Source: an uncultured Clostridia bacterium (GTDB taxonomy: Bacteria > Bacillota > Clostridia > Oscillospirales > Ruminococcaceae). From it: DNA of 6,673 nt. Under the pieces are notes generated by a model. The model was not told the origin of the DNA, did not search any database, and was given only the letters and a program-made list of their open reading frames with translations. Of the stretch, positions 5,097 through 6,673 are shown piece after piece (position 1 is the stretch's first letter; each line of letters begins with the position of its first letter). Where the stretch lies: contig CAMYUO010000109.1 of the NCBI GenBank assembly GCA_947302065.1, forward strand, positions 1 to 6,673, read 5' to 3'. The position numbers and the translations under genes are program-made.

Positions 5097-6662
5097 TTAC
5101 TTTGCGTACTCTACTGCTCTGCTCTCACGAATGAGATTGACTTTGATCTGTCCGGGATAATCCATCTCGTCCTCGATGCGCTTAGCTATCTCACGAGCGA
5201 CCAGTATCATCTTTTCATCATTGATCTTATCAGGCTGGATCATGATCCTGACTTCTCTGCCCGCCTGTATAGCGAAGGATTTCTCTACGCCGTCATAGGA
5301 CGTACAGATCTCCTCGAGCTTCTGAAGTCGTTTGATATAGTTTTCGTAGTTTTCGCTTCTTGCTCCGGGTCTTGCCGCAGATATTGCGTCAGCCGCCTGA
5401 ACGAGCGCCGCAACTACCGTACGGGTCTCAACATCGCCGTGGTGAGCCTCGATAGCGTGAATGATATCAGGGCTTTCCTTGTATTTCTTACATACATCTA
5501 CGCCGATCTGAACATGAGATCCTTCGATCTCATAGCTGAGTGCTTTTCCTATATCATGAAGCAATCCTGCTCTTCTTGCGAGGTTAGCGTCAACGCCAAG
5601 CTCACTTGCCATCATTCCTGCAAGGTGTGCTACCTCGATGGAATGGTTGAGAACGTTCTGTCTGTAGCTCGTTCTGAAACGGAGTCTTCCGAGCAGTTTT
5701 ACAAGCTCGTGGTTGAGTCCGTGAACGTTAGTCTCCAGAACAGCTCTTTCACCCTCCTGCTTGATCTTCAGCTCGACCTCACGTCTTGCCTTGTCGACCA
5801 TTTCCTCGATTCTTGTCGGGTGGATACGTCCGTCCTGTATAAGCTTTTCAAGAGCTATCCTTGCGATCTCTCTTCTTACTTGATCGAAGCACGAGATCGT
5901 GATCGCTTCAGGAGTGTCGTCGATTATAAGGTCTACGCCTGTGAGAGTTTCTATCGTTCTGATATTTCTGCCCTCACGACCGATAATTCTTCCCTTCATG
6001 TCGTCATTCGGGAGAGGAACTACCGAAACAGCAGTCTCAGATACCTGATCTGCCGAGCATCTTGCGATAGCAAGGGAAACATACTGTCTTGCCTTTGCGT
6101 CGCATTCTTCCTTTACCTGAGTTTCGTAGTTTGCTACACGAACTGCCTTTTCGTGCACCAGATCTTCATCAAGCTTTGTAAGGAGATATTCCTTAGCCTG
6201 ATCAACAGTGAACTGTGAGATCTTTTCCAGCATATCAAGCTGTGACTTCTTGATCCTGTCTGCCTCAGCCATTTTCTCGTCGGCAGTTTTCAGCTTGCTC
6301 TGGAGTGTTTCTTCCTTCTTTTCGAGGTTGTCCAGCTTTTTGTCGATGGATTCTTCCTTCTGCTGGATCCTTCTCTCCTGTCTGGAGACCTCGATCCTTC
6401 TTTCTTTGAGCTCTTTTTCTGTTTCCTGGCGGGATTTATGTATCTCGTCCTTTGCTTCTACCAAAGCCTCTTTCTTCAGCGTTTCCGCAGTTTTCTTCGC
6501 ATCGTCTACGATTTTCTCCGCCTCTTTCTCGGCAGAACCCATCGCAGCCTCAGCTGTCTTCTTACGGTAGCTTACGCCCTGTTTAAAGCAAATTACTCCA
6601 CTAATTCCGGCACCAAGAACAAGAGCAACTACACACAACAAGATCGCTATTCCTGTACTCAT
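5097..6662 (-). CDS. rny: Ribonuclease Y, membrane-anchored endoribonuclease
   Basis: RNase Y starts mRNA decay in many Firmicutes by cutting single-stranded RNA, tethered to the inner face of the membrane. All expected parts are present in order in the 521 residues: an N-terminal membrane helix (about 4-26); a long charged coiled coil (about 35-200, rich in KE/EK and Gln); a KH RNA-binding domain with [12 protein letters not shown] (224-235, GxxG loop 228-231); and an HD metal-dependent catalytic domain with His340, the HD pair His369-Asp370 (LLHDIGKA), HHGD at 407-410 and Asp425 in [14 protein letters not shown]. Length matches the family (about 520). The start gives the normal short N-terminus before the helix, but the 11 upstream bases in view contain neither a ribosome binding site nor a stop, so a slightly earlier start cannot be excluded. 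The promoter lies outside the window. Confidence 0.97.
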   Translation of the reverse strand: MSTGIAILLCVVALVLGAGISGVICFKQGVSYRKKTAEAAMGSAEKEAEKIVDDAKKTAETLKKEALVEAKDEIHKSRQETEKELKERRIEVSRQERRIQQKEESIDKKLDNLEKKEETLQSKLKTADEKMAEADRIKKSQLDMLEKISQFTVDQAKEYLLTKLDEDLVHEKAVRVANYETQVKEECDAKARQYVSLAIARCSADQVSETAVSVVPLPNDDMKGRIIGREGRNIRTIETLTGVDLIIDDTPEAITISCFDQVRREIARIALEKLIQDGRIHPTRIEEMVDKARREVELKIKQEGERAVLETNVHGLNHELVKLLGRLRFRTSYRQNVLNHSIEVAHLAGMMASELGVDANLARRAGLLHDIGKALSYEIEGSHVQIGVDVCKKYKESPDIIHAIEAHHGDVETRTVVAALVQAADAISAARPGARSENYENYIKRLQKLEEICTSYDGVEKSFAIQAGREVRIMIQPDKINDEKMILVAREIAKRIEDEMDYPGQIKVNLIRESRAVEYAK

Positions 6663-6673
6663 TGTATAGTTTT

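Noticed and set aside
5079..6218. Long open frame on the + strand (379 codons)
   Set aside because: It lies antisense to rny, whose KH and HD motifs are unmistakable. The translation is rich in Ser, Cys and Leu without recognisable domains, as expected for a shadow frame.
1..6673. CRISPR array, insertion sequence, tRNA, rRNA or attachment site
   Set aside because: No regularly spaced direct repeats, transposase motifs, terminal inverted repeats, or tRNA/rRNA-like sequences were seen.

Overview
The window looks like chromosomal DNA from a Gram-positive, anaerobic gut or rumen member of the Clostridia, most likely close to Ruminococcus (Oscillospiraceae). This is inferred from three things: an oxygen-sensitive class III ribonucleotide reductase activase (nrdG), a membrane-anchored ribonuclease Y (rny), and a lipoprotein with a long Ser/Ala spacer after its lipidated cysteine. 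No phage, transposon, plasmid, CRISPR, tRNA or rRNA sequence was seen. Almost all of the window is accounted for by six genes and the short control regions between them.

Layout, left to right. (1) nrdG on the + strand (5-541), with its upstream partner probably just outside the window. (2) A small three-helix membrane protein of unknown function on the - strand (612-1094). It converges on nrdG and shares a stem-loop terminator with it. (3) A 112-bp divergent control region (1095-1206) with two near-consensus, extended -10 promoters. Their -35 hexamers, TTGACA in both directions, form the arms of a perfect 15-bp dyad. (4) A + strand fusion protein (1207-2391): a GNAT acetyltransferase domain followed by a complete HAD phosphatase of the phosphoglycolate-phosphatase type. 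(5) A convergent bidirectional terminator, then a - strand lipoprotein (2481-3110) with its own promoter and a roughly 90-nt structured leader. (6) A 292-bp intergenic region (3111-3402). (7) A - strand multi-spanning O-antigen ligase/polymerase-family protein (3403-4944). (8) A strong terminator, then rny on the - strand (5097-6662), whose promoter lies outside the window.

The genes do not form one pathway. Each transcription unit is bounded by a visible terminator, so the window reads as a row of mostly single-gene units: nucleotide metabolism, envelope, a possible metabolite-repair or modification enzyme, and RNA turnover. The most interesting items are the interlocked divergent promoter pair between the unknown membrane protein and the GNAT-HAD fusion, the fusion itself, and the O-antigen-ligase-family gene standing alone with no glycosyltransferase neighbours. 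I see no convincing evidence of a wholly new multi-gene system.
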